Of a DNA stretch of 64,000 nucleotides, positions 35,834 to 46,700 are shown piece after piece. Numbering within the stretch: the stretch's first letter is position 1; each line of letters opens with the position of its first letter. Origin of the DNA: Armatimonadota bacterium (GTDB taxonomy: Bacteria; Armatimonadota; UBA5829; DTJY01); the NCBI GenBank assembly GCA_029907255.1, contig JARYMF010000001.1, positions 124,001 through 188,000 of the forward strand, in the 5' to 3' direction. The translations under genes and the position numbers were made by a program. A model generated the notes under the pieces. That model did no database searches. It had not been told where the DNA came from and saw only the letters and a list, made by a program, of their open reading frames with translations.

Positions 35834-35974
35834 AGGTTTTATTGAGTTACAAAACTCAGTGATAAAACCTTTTGAGTTAGTTCAATTTCAATGGGAACAA
35901 GTGTAGAGTGTACTTAGGTCAAACAATGAGATATCCCCCGAACCTTTGACCACCGGCGAATATTGCAAGGGGTC
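35834..35974 (+). promoter_or_regulatory. structured 5' leader: 5'-terminal hairpin and competing stems
   Basis: The transcript would open with a hairpin (arms 35834-35848 and 35853-35870, 15 paired bases with a three-base bulge, loop ACAA). Further on, GGTCAAA (35917-35923) pairs with TTTGACC (35945-35951). The GACC of that stem could pair instead with GGTC at 35971-35974, and CCCCC at 35935-35939 is complementary to GGGG at 35969-35972. The first hairpin may only protect the RNA end; the second set could switch. No known riboswitch class is recognised. Confidence 0.4.
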
Positions 35975-36015
35975 TTCCTGATTTATACATTCATTATGCA
36001 GAAAGAGGAAAAGTT

Positions 36016-39000
36016 ATGAAAGACCAAAAAAGACGTTTACCTCTCTGGCTTGCGGCGGTTGCACTATCAATTCCATTGACAATTTTGATTAGTTCATTTG
36101 CTTGCAGTGCTTTTCTGAGAAATGTGCCGCAAACCCTGGTGCAGCCAAACGGAGAAGTGCTCAAATGCTTTTGCAGTGGGGATGAGCGTTACAGGTGGCT
36201 ACATGATGCGGATGGATACGTTATCGTCCGCGACCCCAAAACTGGCTTCTATACGTACGCTTTTGAGACAGGTGGCAAGCTTCTACCATCACGCTATGTA
36301 GCCGGGAAGGTTAACCCAGCTGCCGTAGGATTGAAAAGGGGAGTAATGCCGAACTTGCGGGGCATGCGAAAGCCATATGCATTGTTCATGCCGAGTAGGA
36401 TTCGGCCTGTTCGGCCAGCACCCAGCACTGGGACCGTCAATAATATTGTCATTTTTATTAGATTTTCAGACGAAAACGAGTTTACAGACAAGATTTCTAC
36501 CTATGACAATATGTTCAATCTCACAGCTCCTCTGGCAAACTCGATGCGTAATTACTACACCGAAGTTTCATATAATAAACTGTCGGTAAGCACAACTTTT
36601 TATCCGCCTCCAGGAGAAACCGTTGTCTCATACCAGGACTACAATCCTAGAGCCTACTACCAGCCCAAGAGCGAATCAAATCCTATTGGCTATACTGACC
36701 CTTATGAAGATGATGGTTTGGATATGGCTACAAGAGAGCATATCCTCTTGAAAAGCGCTATAAACACAGTAAAAAGATATATTCCTTCCGACTTGGTTGT
36801 TGATTCAGATGGCGATGGATATGTAGATAACGTATGCTTTATTGTCTACGGTTCGCCGGGCGCTTGGAGTGACCTCCTGTGGCCACATATGTGGACGTTT
36901 ACCCCTGAGTTCGATGGTGTCACTCCGCCAGAAATCAATGGGAAGACCGTGGGAACCTATAATTTCCAATTGCAGAGTTATCTTCTCGAATCGGGAGGAG
37001 TCGGCGTGCTTTGCCACGAGATGAATCACTCGCTTGGCATGCCGGACCTTTATCATTACGAATTCGACGGGCTTTATCCTGTATGGCTCTGGGATATTAT
37101 GGAATATAACACCGATCCGCCGCAACACATGGGCGCTTATATGAAGTGGCGGTATACCAGGTGGATTGAAGAAATCCCAGAAATCGTTCAAGCTGGCACT
37201 TATTCTATTCAACCAATAACTTCTCCAACAAATAACTGCTACAAAATAGCTTCGCCTTATTCTGATACACAATATTTTGTCGTGGAGTACCGCAACAATA
37301 ACAGACCGACGTTTGAAAGCATGCTGCCCGGGTCAGGATTGCTTGTCTATCGAATTAACACCGAATGCGATGGAATGGGAAATGCTTTCGGACCACCTGA
37401 TGAAGTATATATTTATCGACCTGGAGGCACCATCGAAGAAAATGGAAACCCTGATGACGCTGCTTTCTCCTTAGAAGAAGGCAGAATTCAAATTGATGAT
37501 ACCACTGACCCCTCGAGTTTTCTAGCGGATGGTAGTCCAGGTGGCTTAAAGATAAGCAACATCGGAAGCGCCGGAAGCACAATCAGTTTTACAGTAAGAT
37601 TTGGCAAAGTCGAAACTCCTGTAATTATTCCTAACGGGGGTACTTACAGTACGCCGCAGAATGTTACTATAACTTGTGGCACAGCGGGTGCTACGATACG
37701 CTATACTACGGATGGAACTGACCCAACGCTGACTAATGGCACAGTTTACGAAGGGCCAATAGTTGTTGATAGGACATTGACCCTTAAGGCAAAGGCTTGG
37801 AAAGGCAATTACGAGCCGAGTGAGATTAGTTCAGCATATTTTGTTATTCGTCAGCCGACAATTTTCCGCGTCAAATACAATGCGCCTGGAACAGTGCATG
37901 ACGGCACGACTTGGGAAAAGGCATTTCTCACTATCAATGATGCGCTTAGCAAATGCATAGATGGCGACCAAGTTTGGGTTGCCGCTGGAACCTATCAGGA
38001 ACGTCTTACGATTAGGGCCGGCATTAAATTATATGGTGGATTTGCGGGTACCGAGACTTCGCTCGCACAAAGGAAACCCAGCACAAATATAACAATCATA
38101 GATGGCGGCAAAGAGGGCAGTGTGGTTACCTTCTTGCCCGGCGTTGGCGAGAACGGCCGTATAGATGGATTTACCATTAGGAACGGCAGTTCCACGGTTG
38201 GGGGCGGCGGAATCTTTTGTTACTACGCCTCGCCAGTGATAGCTAATAATGTCATTACTGGTAACACGTCTTCCTATGGAGGCGGTGGAATCCACTGCCA
38301 GTATCAAGCATCGCCAACCATCACTGGAAATACAATCACTAACAATACTGCACTTCATGGCGGCGGAGGCATTGGTTGCTATTACTCGTCCACGCCTACT
38401 ATTACTGGCAACAAGATTAATGGTAACACAGCTACTAACGGCGGCGGGGCTATTGGCTGTTACTATTCGTCCGCAGCAACAATTAGAGGGAACACAATGG
38501 CGGAGAACTCCGCCTATCAAGGAGGAGCAGTTTTTTGCTATACCTCAGATGCAGTGATTTCTGGCAATACGCTAACTGCGAATAAGGCGACATCTACAGA
38601 TGGTGGCGGTATAAGCTGCTATCGATGTTCGCCAACTATTTCGAACAACACAATCAAAAAGAACAGCGCGAAGATTAGCGGCGGTGGCATTGCATGCGAG
38701 GTTGACTCATTACCGAATATTATGAACAACGTTATTGCTGATAATACTGCTTCTAAGTTTGGAGGTAGTATTTACTGCTACTTCGGTTCAAGCCCGATTA
38801 TCGCAAACAATACCATCGTTGGAAACACTGCATCCAGCGATGGCGGAGGCATCGGTTGCGTCGAAAGAAGCGGCGCGAGCATTGTGAATAATATTATTGC
38901 ATTCTGTTCGTCGGGTGTATATTCATACAATTCATCAGTGTATATGCAGACGAACTGTCTCTATTCGAATGGAGCATATGACTACTCGGGGATTACTAAC

Positions 39001-40086
39001 CCAGTGAGAGATATTCTAGTGGATCCATTGCTAGTGGATAGAGTTGGCGGCAACTATCACATAATTCCAACATCACCGTGCGTAAACGCTGGTAGCAATG
39101 GCGTTGTTGGCGACGGATGGAAGGATCTAGATAATCAAGCGCGCATTAGCGGAGAAACTGTCGACATTGGAGCTGACGAATACAGGCCGCTTGCTCCAGA
39201 GAACCTCAGTCTGACGCCAAGCAGCGGCGGCATTGCGGTTGGTGTCAAGACTACCTTCACAAGTAAATACTCGGACAATGAGGGTTATGCTAATCTTGCT
39301 AATTGTTACTTGTTGCTAAACACAACACTTAGCCAGGTAAATGCAGTATTTGTCAGGTACGATGCAAATGCAAACAAACTGTATGTGAAGGATGATGCGA
39401 ACACCACGTGGGTAGAGGGGGCGGCTCCCGGTTCGTCGGTTGTTCTCGAAAACAGTTACTGCAAGCTTTATTGTAAAGAAACAACAATATCATTTGCCGG
39501 CGCTACGGTGATTGTTAACTGGAAAATAGAGCTGAAGCCTTCAATGAATGGCAAGACTGTTAAAGCTTGGATGCTTTGTTATGATGATAGCGGCTTGCGC
39601 GATGGTTATGATCAAATGGGCAGCTTTATGGTAAGTCGTGCGCCTGTAAATGTGAGCTTGTCTCCATCAACAGGCACGCTTGCGATAAGAACAAAGCAAA
39701 CGCTGGTGAGCCGATATTCAGATGCAGATGGCTATGGAAACTTGGCTAATTGCTATCTGTTGCTAAACACAACGCTTAGCCAGGCAAATGCAGTATTTGT
39801 CAGGTACGATGCAAATACAAACAAACTATACGTGAAGGATGATGCGAACACCACTTGGGGAGAGGGTGCGGCTCCCGGCTCGTCAGTTGTGCTTGAAAAT
39901 AGCTATTGTAGGCTTTATTGTTCTGAAACCACTATTGTTCGCAGAGAGACATACCTAGACGTAAATTGGCGAATTGAATTTAAGTCAACAATGGCAAACA
40001 AAAGCTGTAAGGCTTGGATGCTTGTATACGATGATGCAAACACACGCGACGGCTGGGATCAAATGGGTGCTTTCACAATACAATAG
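36016..40086 (+). CDS. very large exported protein: M6 metallopeptidase, beta-helix and duplicated C-terminal domain
   Basis: This 1356-residue protein has a signal segment (about residues 11-32), then an M6-family (immune inhibitor A-like) domain with zinc motif HEMNHSLGMPD (H334, E335, H338, D344). Next come a chitobiase/hexosaminidase C-terminal-type domain (about 534-614, IRYTTDGTDPT) and a right-handed beta-helix (about 620-1055) built of repeats such as GNTITNNTALHGGGGIGCYY. Two copies of a 149-residue domain follow (from about 1060), with NLANCYLLLNTTLSQ in each. M6 enzymes are secreted proteases; the helix and repeats suggest polysaccharide or surface binding. The gene is transcribed alone from its own promoter and followed by a terminator. 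Confidence 0.88.
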   Translation: MKDQKRRLPLWLAAVALSIPLTILISSFACSAFLRNVPQTLVQPNGEVLKCFCSGDERYRWLHDADGYVIVRDPKTGFYTYAFETGGKLLPSRYVAGKVNPAAVGLKRGVMPNLRGMRKPYALFMPSRIRPVRPAPSTGTVNNIVIFIRFSDENEFTDKISTYDNMFNLTAPLANSMRNYYTEVSYNKLSVSTTFYPPPGETVVSYQDYNPRAYYQPKSESNPIGYTDPYEDDGLDMATREHILLKSAINTVKRYIPSDLVVDSDGDGYVDNVCFIVYGSPGAWSDLLWPHMWTFTPEFDGVTPPEINGKTVGTYNFQLQSYLLESGGVGVLCHEMNHSLGMPDLYHYEFDGLYPVWLWDIMEYNTDPPQHMGAYMKWRYTRWIEEIPEIVQAGTYSIQPITSPTNNCYKIASPYSDTQYFVVEYRNNNRPTFESMLPGSGLLVYRINTECDGMGNAFGPPDEVYIYRPGGTIEENGNPDDAAFSLEEGRIQIDDTTDPSSFLADGSPGGLKISNIGSAGSTISFTVRFGKVETPVIIPNGGTYSTPQNVTITCGTAGATIRYTTDGTDPTLTNGTVYEGPIVVDRTLTLKAKAWKGNYEPSEISSAYFVIRQPTIFRVKYNAPGTVHDGTTWEKAFLTINDALSKCIDGDQVWVAAGTYQERLTIRAGIKLYGGFAGTETSLAQRKPSTNITIIDGGKEGSVVTFLPGVGENGRIDGFTIRNGSSTVGGGGIFCYYASPVIANNVITGNTSSYGGGGIHCQYQASPTITGNTITNNTALHGGGGIGCYYSSTPTITGNKINGNTATNGGGAIGCYYSSAATIRGNTMAENSAYQGGAVFCYTSDAVISGNTLTANKATSTDGGGISCYRCSPTISNNTIKKNSAKISGGGIACEVDSLPNIMNNVIADNTASKFGGSIYCYFGSSPIIANNTIVGNTASSDGGGIGCVERSGASIVNNIIAFCSSGVYSYNSSVYMQTNCLYSNGAYDYSGITNPVRDILVDPLLVDRVGGNYHIIPTSPCVNAGSNGVVGDGWKDLDNQARISGETVDIGADEYRPLAPENLSLTPSSGGIAVGVKTTFTSKYSDNEGYANLANCYLLLNTTLSQVNAVFVRYDANANKLYVKDDANTTWVEGAAPGSSVVLENSYCKLYCKETTISFAGATVIVNWKIELKPSMNGKTVKAWMLCYDDSGLRDGYDQMGSFMVSRAPVNVSLSPSTGTLAIRTKQTLVSRYSDADGYGNLANCYLLLNTTLSQANAVFVRYDANTNKLYVKDDANTTWGEGAAPGSSVVLENSYCRLYCSETTIVRRETYLDVNWRIEFKSTMANKSCKAWMLVYDDANTRDGWDQMGAFTIQ
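39193..40083 (+). repeat. tandem 447-bp duplication inside the large gene
   Basis: Copies begin near 39193 and 39640, a period of 447 bases or 149 codons. The middle parts (39301-39480 and 39748-39927) are nearly identical even at third codon positions, while both ends have diverged. This indicates a recent duplication or ongoing gene conversion of the central part. Confidence 0.85.
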
Positions 40087-40111
40087 TAAAATTAAGATAT
40101 TGAGAGATGTT

Positions 40112-40148
40112 TTTGGGGTGGGGGCATAGCTCCCGCCCCAAACTTTTT
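40112..40148 (+). terminator. intrinsic terminator of the large M6 gene
   Basis: TTTGGGGTGGG (40112-40122) pairs with CCCGCCCCAAA (40132-40142), with one T-G pair, and is followed by CTTTTT (40143-40148). It lies 25 bases past the stop codon. Confidence 0.85.
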
Positions 40149-40221
40149 AGAGCAAAAACTCATGCTAGATTAATTGCTTGATGCCGTTTATCGATTTTAA
40201 GTGCAGAATTTGCTCGCGTAC

Positions 40222-41295
40222 TTAGGGTGTGAGTTTGAGTTGGGGTCCGTTAGCTTCGGGTCCTTTGAATGGGATTCCCAAATGTTCATATGCAAGGTGG
40301 GTTGCCTTCCTTCCGCTAGGAGTGCGATTTAGAAAACCTATTTTGAGAAGGTAAGGCTCAACCATATCAACTAGTGTATCAGTTTCTTCATTTAGGGTTG
40401 CCGAAAGCGCTTCGATTCCGACGGGTCCACCATTGTAGTACTCGATTATCGTTCGGAGATAGCTTCGGTCGAGTTTATCTAGTCCGATTGCATCAACCAT
40501 TTCTCTTGTTAGGGCTATGTCAGCGATTTCGCGTGTTATGATGCCGTCGCCTTCGACTTCGGCATAATCCCGTACGCGTCGGAGGAGCCTGTTGGCGATT
40601 CTGGGAGTACCCCGCGAGCGGCGGGCAATCTCCTCAGCACCATCTGGCTCGACCCTTACACCCAAGAGCTTCGCTGACCGCTGAACAACCCTAGTCAGTT
40701 CCTCGGGCGAGTAGTAGTCCATATGCGCAAATATGCCGAACCTATCTCGCAATGGCGCAGACAGCATGCCTGCTCGAGTTGTTGCTCCCACTAGGGTGAA
40801 CCGCTTTAGCGGAATTTTTATTGTCTTAGCATAAGCACCTTTGTCTAAAACAAAATCAACTTGAAAGTCTTCCATTGCGGAATAAAGGAATTCTTCGACT
40901 ACGCGTGACAGACGGTGGACTTCATCGATGAAAAGTACGTCGCCGACCTCTAGGCTTGAAAGTATACCCATAACATCCTTTGGCTTTTCAAGTGCTGGAC
41001 CGGACGTGGCGATAATGCTGGCTCCCATCTCGGCGGCGATTATGTGTGCTAGGGTTGTTTTGCCGAGACCAGGCGCACCATGAAGAAGTACGTGGTCCAA
41101 TGGCTCTCGCCTATTCCGTGCAGCGGTGATTGCAATCCTCATATTATCTACCACTGCAGTTTGGCCTATATACTCGTCCAGCGTGCGTGGCCGCAGGTTC
41201 CATAAACTGCGGTCCTCTTCCCCCAGATTTTGCATGCTTGCTTTTTGTTGCGATTCTGCGCTATCCTTCGCGCTTATCGTTTTCTGTCGTGCCAT
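40222..41295 (-). CDS. ruvB: Holliday junction branch-migration ATPase RuvB
   Basis: The 357-residue AAA+ motor has Walker A in [18 protein letters not shown], Walker B in [10 protein letters not shown], sensor/arginine-finger region [19 protein letters not shown] and the C-terminal winged helix ending [20 protein letters not shown]. It drives branch migration with RuvA during recombinational repair. The N-terminal extension of about 25 residues ([17 protein letters not shown]) is longer than usual and may not be conserved. It is the last gene of ruvCAB, eight bases after ruvA. Confidence 0.96.
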   Translation of the reverse strand: MARQKTISAKDSAESQQKASMQNLGEEDRSLWNLRPRTLDEYIGQTAVVDNMRIAITAARNRREPLDHVLLHGAPGLGKTTLAHIIAAEMGASIIATSGPALEKPKDVMGILSSLEVGDVLFIDEVHRLSRVVEEFLYSAMEDFQVDFVLDKGAYAKTIKIPLKRFTLVGATTRAGMLSAPLRDRFGIFAHMDYYSPEELTRVVQRSAKLLGVRVEPDGAEEIARRSRGTPRIANRLLRRVRDYAEVEGDGIITREIADIALTREMVDAIGLDKLDRSYLRTIIEYYNGGPVGIEALSATLNEETDTLVDMVEPYLLKIGFLNRTPSGRKATHLAYEHLGIPFKGPEANGPQLKLTP

Positions 41296-41303
41296 GGTAG
41301 TTG

Positions 41304-41936
41304 CTATCTCATCAGCTTTAATTCATAAATTTGCTGAATTAGTTCCTCGCAGGTCTTCGGCTTTGAGGGCGATGTCTCAATTGCCTGTTCCACCATTTGC
41401 TGTGCTTCAGAGCGTTTGTAGCCTAGTTGAAGAAGCACTTCTACTGCTTCGGCTTGGATGTCTTCCTTCGGCAGCGGTTCAGCAGCAAGGGCTTCGTCTC
41501 TTATCAATGCGAATTTGCCGGCTTTTCCTTGAAGGGTTGCGATAATCTGACGTGCTTTTTTTTCACCAATTCCAGGTAGTGTTGCAAGCCCTTTGTGGTC
41601 GCCATTCTCAATAGCTTCTGCTACTTCATGAAACGAACGAGATAGTGCTCGGACGGCGGTTTTTGGCCCCATGTTCGTAACCGTAATAAAAAGCTCAAAG
41701 AACTCGCGCTCTATCTCATTGTTAAAACCAACTAGACGAGGAATGAGCTTTGACTGGTTGTTTTCGAAGTAGTGATAAGTTACAAGCGTGATATCTTTCC
41801 GTTCCTCATCGGTCTTTTTGAGTAGTCCCTTCATCACAGGCGAGGGAACCATAACTTCATAGCCTATGCCATTTGACCATATTATAACTTCCGATTCGCT
41901 TTTTGGAATCAGAGTTCCTCGGATATACGAGATCAT
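41304..41936 (-). CDS. ruvA: Holliday junction binding protein RuvA
   Basis: ATG 41936 ([12 protein letters not shown]) is chosen over the TTG at 41954 because RuvA proteins begin this way and AGGA precedes it. The 210-residue product has the N-terminal OB domain, the double helix-hairpin-helix region ([14 protein letters not shown] and [16 protein letters not shown]) and the C-terminal RuvB-binding three-helix domain ([19 protein letters not shown]). It forms the tetramer that holds the junction. Confidence 0.95.
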   Translation of the reverse strand: MISYIRGTLIPKSESEVIIWSNGIGYEVMVPSPVMKGLLKKTDEERKDITLVTYHYFENNQSKLIPRLVGFNNEIEREFFELFITVTNMGPKTAVRALSRSFHEVAEAIENGDHKGLATLPGIGEKKARQIIATLQGKAGKFALIRDEALAAEPLPKEDIQAEAVEVLLQLGYKRSEAQQMVEQAIETSPSKPKTCEELIQQIYELKLMR

Positions 41937-41950
41937 TTTTTTATTCCTTG

Positions 41951-42475
41951 TCAAAGTCCCTGAATCGGGTCTTGATTTTTGCCTCGCCTAACGAAATGAC
42001 AAAGCGCTGCCGCAAGCGCATCACTCACATCAAGCGGCTCCGGTGGAGTTTTTAGGTTAAGTTGTGCCTGGACCATGCGCTGAACTTGTTCTTTGCTTGC
42101 TCGCCCATTGCCCGTCAGAGATCCCTTTATGTGAGTCGAGGCATAGCTGAAGACAGGGATCTGGTTCAAAGACGACGCTAAACATATAACACCTCGCGCA
42201 TGTCCCATCATAACTGCGACTCTAGGTCTATCATAGTGCGTATAAATCTCTTCCAGCGCAAGTGCTTGGGGACTGAAGTCTTTTATCAATTCCTCAATTC
42301 CGTAGAAGATTGTAGACAGTCGTTTCTCTAAAGGTAGTTTTTGAGATATGCGGATTACGCCTCCTTCAACGAGCGCCGGCTTATCGCCGATGACTTCAAT
42401 AATTCCATATCCGGTAACGTTTAGCCCGGGATCAACTCCCAGTATGCGAAGACTTTCGTTACTTTGGGCTGCCAA
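41951..42475 (-). CDS. ruvC: Holliday junction resolvase RuvC
   Basis: The 174-residue nuclease has the RNase H-like catalytic acids in GVDPGLNVTGYGII, ALEEIY and the late DVSDALAAALCH. It cuts the junction held by RuvAB. Translation starts at TTG 42475, eight bases after AAGGA. It is the first gene of ruvCAB. Confidence 0.95.
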   Translation of the reverse strand: MAAQSNESLRILGVDPGLNVTGYGIIEVIGDKPALVEGGVIRISQKLPLEKRLSTIFYGIEELIKDFSPQALALEEIYTHYDRPRVAVMMGHARGVICLASSLNQIPVFSYASTHIKGSLTGNGRASKEQVQRMVQAQLNLKTPPEPLDVSDALAAALCHFVRRGKNQDPIQGL

Positions 42476-42586
42476 TTGGTCTATCCTTCGTTCTGAAATC
42501 GTACATTTGTTCTATATATGCGCACAACCATTGTAACACCTGAGCGATGTGATTGTAAAGTGTTGCTTGCCTTATGTGTTTGAATG

Positions 42587-43399
42587 TTACTTTGGAGAAC
42601 CTATAAGAACCAAAATACGGGAATTCGAGAGAATACCAGTTTGGCGCTTTGCTTCCAGAATACGGGCAGAATCTTCAGTATTAACCATTATGTCGGTTGG
42701 CGATTTCTTATTCTTTCCTAATGCTCTTATAACAATTGGATGAGCCCTGTTTTTTTTCGGGTTTAAAGCTTGCTTAGCGTCGTTTGAGTAGGCTACTATG
42801 CCCATTTCTGCCGTGTCTAAAATTTTTTGACCTTCAGGATTGAATATTACAGGAAACAGGCACGGCTTCAAGTCAATGCCACGTGCGTCTATAACTAATC
42901 CTGGCGGCAGCTTATTGTTTAAGTTAGCTACTCTTTCATTGGGCGTTTTGGGAGATATAATAGTTGCAATGCCGTCTTTGCCCCACAGGGTTGCCTGAAT
43001 AATTATCTCATAAGAGCGGTCGCAAAGTTGCTTTCCACTTATTATCTGTCCATTCTTCACAAAATCTTCGAGTTTTAGCCGTATCTCTTCAGAGTTGCTA
43101 GCGAGATCTTTGACGTATGTATTTCCTGAAACGCGCACAGAGTTTGTTACTAGAGCAAGATTTCGATAGGCACGTGCGATTGCAGCGGCGCGAGCTATCT
43201 CCAATGCCTCAGCTTCGCTCTCAACGTCGCCGGGGAGGTTGCAAACGCCAATGGCTTTGATAATTAGGCGTTCCCAGTTGATCCATCCACCAGCATCTGG
43301 GAGATTTTCAACAGCGGGATTCCCTTTGGGAACAAGTAATACTGTGGATGTAAGCACCTGTATAAATACAATTGGTAGAAAGAGAATGTTTGCCTTCAT
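42587..43399 (-). CDS. LPP20/FlgT-N-like exported protein
   Basis: This 270-residue protein starts with a hydrophobic segment (ANILFLPIVFIQVLTSTVLLV). It then has the pattern of LPP20 and FlgT N-terminal domains: WINWERLIIKAIG, an alanine-rich helix (EALEIARAAAIARAYRNL), and VKDLASNSEEIRLKLEDFVKN before a beta-rich part. The rest (VIDARGIDLKPCLFPVIFNPEG) is found in exported proteins of this type that assemble on envelope or flagellum-related structures. No flagellar genes lie nearby, so the role here is unknown. It lies upstream of ruvC in the same direction, 111 bases away. Confidence 0.65.
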   Translation of the reverse strand: MKANILFLPIVFIQVLTSTVLLVPKGNPAVENLPDAGGWINWERLIIKAIGVCNLPGDVESEAEALEIARAAAIARAYRNLALVTNSVRVSGNTYVKDLASNSEEIRLKLEDFVKNGQIISGKQLCDRSYEIIIQATLWGKDGIATIISPKTPNERVANLNNKLPPGLVIDARGIDLKPCLFPVIFNPEGQKILDTAEMGIVAYSNDAKQALNPKKNRAHPIVIRALGKNKKSPTDIMVNTEDSARILEAKRQTGILSNSRILVLIGSPK

Positions 43400-43594
43400 T
43401 AAACCTTACATTAAACTAGTGTGAACCTTTCTTTCTTTTCGCTGATTGCAAGGCTTACTCCTTCAATTTTAAAAGGATAAGCCGGTTTTATGTCATTCTA
43501 TAGCGATCAAAAATTAGGTTTGGGCTGGATACCGAAATGTTAAGTAATTGATGAATTGTGACAAATGAGGGTATAAGATTTAGAATTTTTTTCT

Positions 43595-43624
43595 TCGACA
43601 TTTGATTGGCAGCTAGGGTAGAAT
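43595..43624 (+). promoter_or_regulatory. probable sigma-70 promoter for dnaE, in a 399-base intergenic region
   Basis: TCGACA (43595-43600) and TAGAAT (43619-43624), 18 bases apart, each match the consensus at five of six positions. The leader to the dnaE ATG would be about 170 bases. The only structure I see in it is a short hairpin, CTGCTT/AAGCAG at 43693-43707. The rest of 43400-43594 holds nothing I can identify. Confidence 0.5.
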
Positions 43625-43798
43625 TTAATGGCAAAGGGAATGCACATTATCCTCAACATTCTAACACAACCATCCTGAAAATTACATCCAGTCTGCTTGC
43701 CAAGCAGTCATTTGTATGAAAAGTTAGTATTTCTGCAGGTAACATATGGTTCGGTATTGAACTCAAACATTGAAAGTTTTTTTACTTGGAAGCCGGCA

Positions 43799-46700
43799 AT
43801 GTCAACTCCTGAGTTTGTGCATCTGCATGTTCATTCTGAATACAGCCTGCTAGACGGTGCTTGTCGCATCCAAGGGCTAATCGAACGAGCATTAGAAATG
43901 AACATGCAGGCTATTGCTATTACCGACCATGGCGTCATGTATGGCAACATAAGCTTCTATTGCGAGGCAAAGGATGCAGGTATCAAGCCTATTTTAGGAT
44001 GCGAGGTTTATGTTGCAAAGGAATCAAGGACGCGTCGCGACCCAAGGCTGGATAAAGACCAACATCACCTCGTGCTTCTAGCGCAGTCAGAAAAAGGTTA
44101 TAAGAACCTCATTAAGCTGGTAAGCCTTGCCCATTCTGAGGGATTCTACTACAAACCACGCGTTGATAAAGAGCTCTTAAGCCAATACAGCGGCGACCTA
44201 ATTGCATTGACTGCATGCTTAGCAGGCGAAGTTCCATACCACATACTACAAGGAGATATTGTTCAAGCAGAGAAGTCCCTTGGAGATTACGTAGACATTT
44301 TCGGTAGAGAGAATGTTTACCTGGAGCTGATGGACCATGGTCTTTCCGAGCAGGAGCCTGTCAATCGGGCACTAGTTGAGATGGCTGCTCGCATGAACCT
44401 CAAGGTCGTTGCCACGAATGACGTTCATTATATCGCCAAAGAAGATGCAGTGCCGCACGACGTCCTGCTGTGTATCCAAACTGGTTCTACGCTTGACGAC
44501 CCAAATCGCTTAAGGTTTGGGTCGGAAGAATTTTACTTAAAGAGCCCTGAGGAAATGGCTAGTGTTTTTGGCCATCTGCCGGATGCGCTCAAAAATACCC
44601 TAGAAATAGCCGAACGGTGCAACTGCAGTTTTGATTTCAGCCAACTTAATCTTCCAGACCCTGGTATTCCCGCGGGGGTTGACCCAGGAGAATACATGGA
44701 AGCTGAAGCGCGCGCTGGCTTGCTTGCAAAGTTTGGCGGTAAAGTACCCGAAGACTACGAAAAACGCTTTAGGTATGAGTGTGATGTCATTAAGCAGTGT
44801 GGCTTTGCGAAGTATATGATGATTGTTCGCGACTTCACCAACTTTGCACGCGAGCAAGGTATTTACGTTGGAATTCGTGGTTCAGCAGCAGGAAGCTTGG
44901 TTTGCTATGCCCTCGGAATTACGGATGTAGACCCTATCGAATACGGTCTAACGTTCGAGCGATTTCTAAATCCTGAGCGGGCTGAGATGCCCGATGTTGA
45001 CCTTGATATTCAAGATGACCGTCGAGAAGAGTTGATTCAATATGTGATAAATAAGTATGGCAAGGACAGAGTAGGCCAAATAGCCACCTTTGGCAGCCTC
45101 AAGGCTCGAGCGGCCGTTCGTGATTGTGGACGCGTACTCGGTATGGACCCACATGAGGTTGACCGAATAGCGAAAATGATCCCCACTGTCCCAGTTGGCA
45201 TGACCATTGACATGGCGCTCGAGGAAAATCCAGAGCTTGCAGAGGAGTATCAGAATAATCGGGAAGTAGCTCGCTTGTTAGATACTGCGCGCACGCTGGA
45301 AGGCATTAACCGCAATGTTGGTATTCATGCAGCTGGAATACTAATTTCTGATGAGCCGCTTACAAATCACGTGCCTGTCCACTATGGCAGTAAAGGTGAA
45401 GTAGTCGCTCAGCTGGCAAAGAAAGATATAGCCAAGGTTGGCCTTTTAAAGATGGATTTCCTAGGCTTGGCGAACCTTACAATACTGGCAAATGCCGTAA
45501 AGAACGTCAAGCGCCATCGGGGTATTGATATAGATATTTTGAAAATACCGCTCGACGACCAAAAAACCTTCGAAATGCTGGCCAGGGGCGATACAAATGG
45601 AGTCTTTCAGCTAGAAGGTACTGGTATGCGGCGAAATGTTATGGAACTCAAACCAAACTCTGTTAGAGAGCTGGCTGCCATTGTTGCCCTATATCGCCCA
45701 GGCCCAATGGGAGAGATATCCAAATTTATTAGGTCGAAGTTTGGCCAACAGCCAATTGAATATCTTCACCCACTTCTTGAGCCAATCTTAAAAGAAACCT
45801 ATGGCGTCATCTGCTATCAGGAGCAAGTTCTGAATATAGCTCGGGCCATAGCTGGTTTTACTCTTGGTCAAGCTGATGTGCTCAGAAAAGCGATGTCAAG
45901 CAAGAATCGCACGATTCTCGACAAACAACGCGAACGGTTCATTGAGGGCGCCAAGAACAATGGAATTGATGCGGAGATAGCAGCAAAAATTTATGACCAG
46001 ATTGAGCCATTTGCCGGCTATGCTTTCAACAAAGCCCACGCCGTATGCTATGCCTTTGTCGCATATAGAACTGCATACATGAAAGCAAACTATCCCGTGG
46101 AATACTATGCGGCGCTTATTTCGGCAAACATGGACGACAAGGATAGTCTGGCTGTATATATAGAGGATTGCAAGCGGCTTGGTATCGAAATTTTGCCCCC
46201 AGATATTAACGCAAGCGGTGTCGAGTTTGAAGTAGAGAATGGAGCAATCCGTTTTGGTTTGGGAGCTGTAAAAAACGTGGGCCGTGGTGTGATAGACGTA
46301 ATCATCGCTGAAAGGGAGAGGGGAGGACCATTCGTTTCACTGCATGAGTTTTGCCGTCGTGTTTGCGATTCTACAGTGACACGAAGCGCTATTGAGTGCC
46401 TAATTAAGATTGGTGCTTTCGATTCTATCAACAAGAACAGAGCGCAGTTGCTTTTCATCTTAGAGGATGCCCTTATGGTGGCAGCTAAAGCCCAAAGAGA
46501 TAAGCGAATTGGTCAGGTTTCACTCTTTGGCTCCGACGCAGTACATGAGGAAACGTCCTTTATGGAGCCGGCTATGCTTCCACAGGTAAAAGAGGCTACC
46601 AAGAATGACATACTTGCATGGGAGAAGGAGCTTCTTGGTTTGTATCTGTCCGACCATCCATTGCTGCAATTTCAGGAGAAGTTTAAGAAGCTTGGTGTTG

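Noticed and set aside
38160..38900. CRISPR-like or satellite repeats
   Set aside because: The periodicity is codon-based and encodes beta-helix turns; units vary in sequence and length and lie in one open frame.
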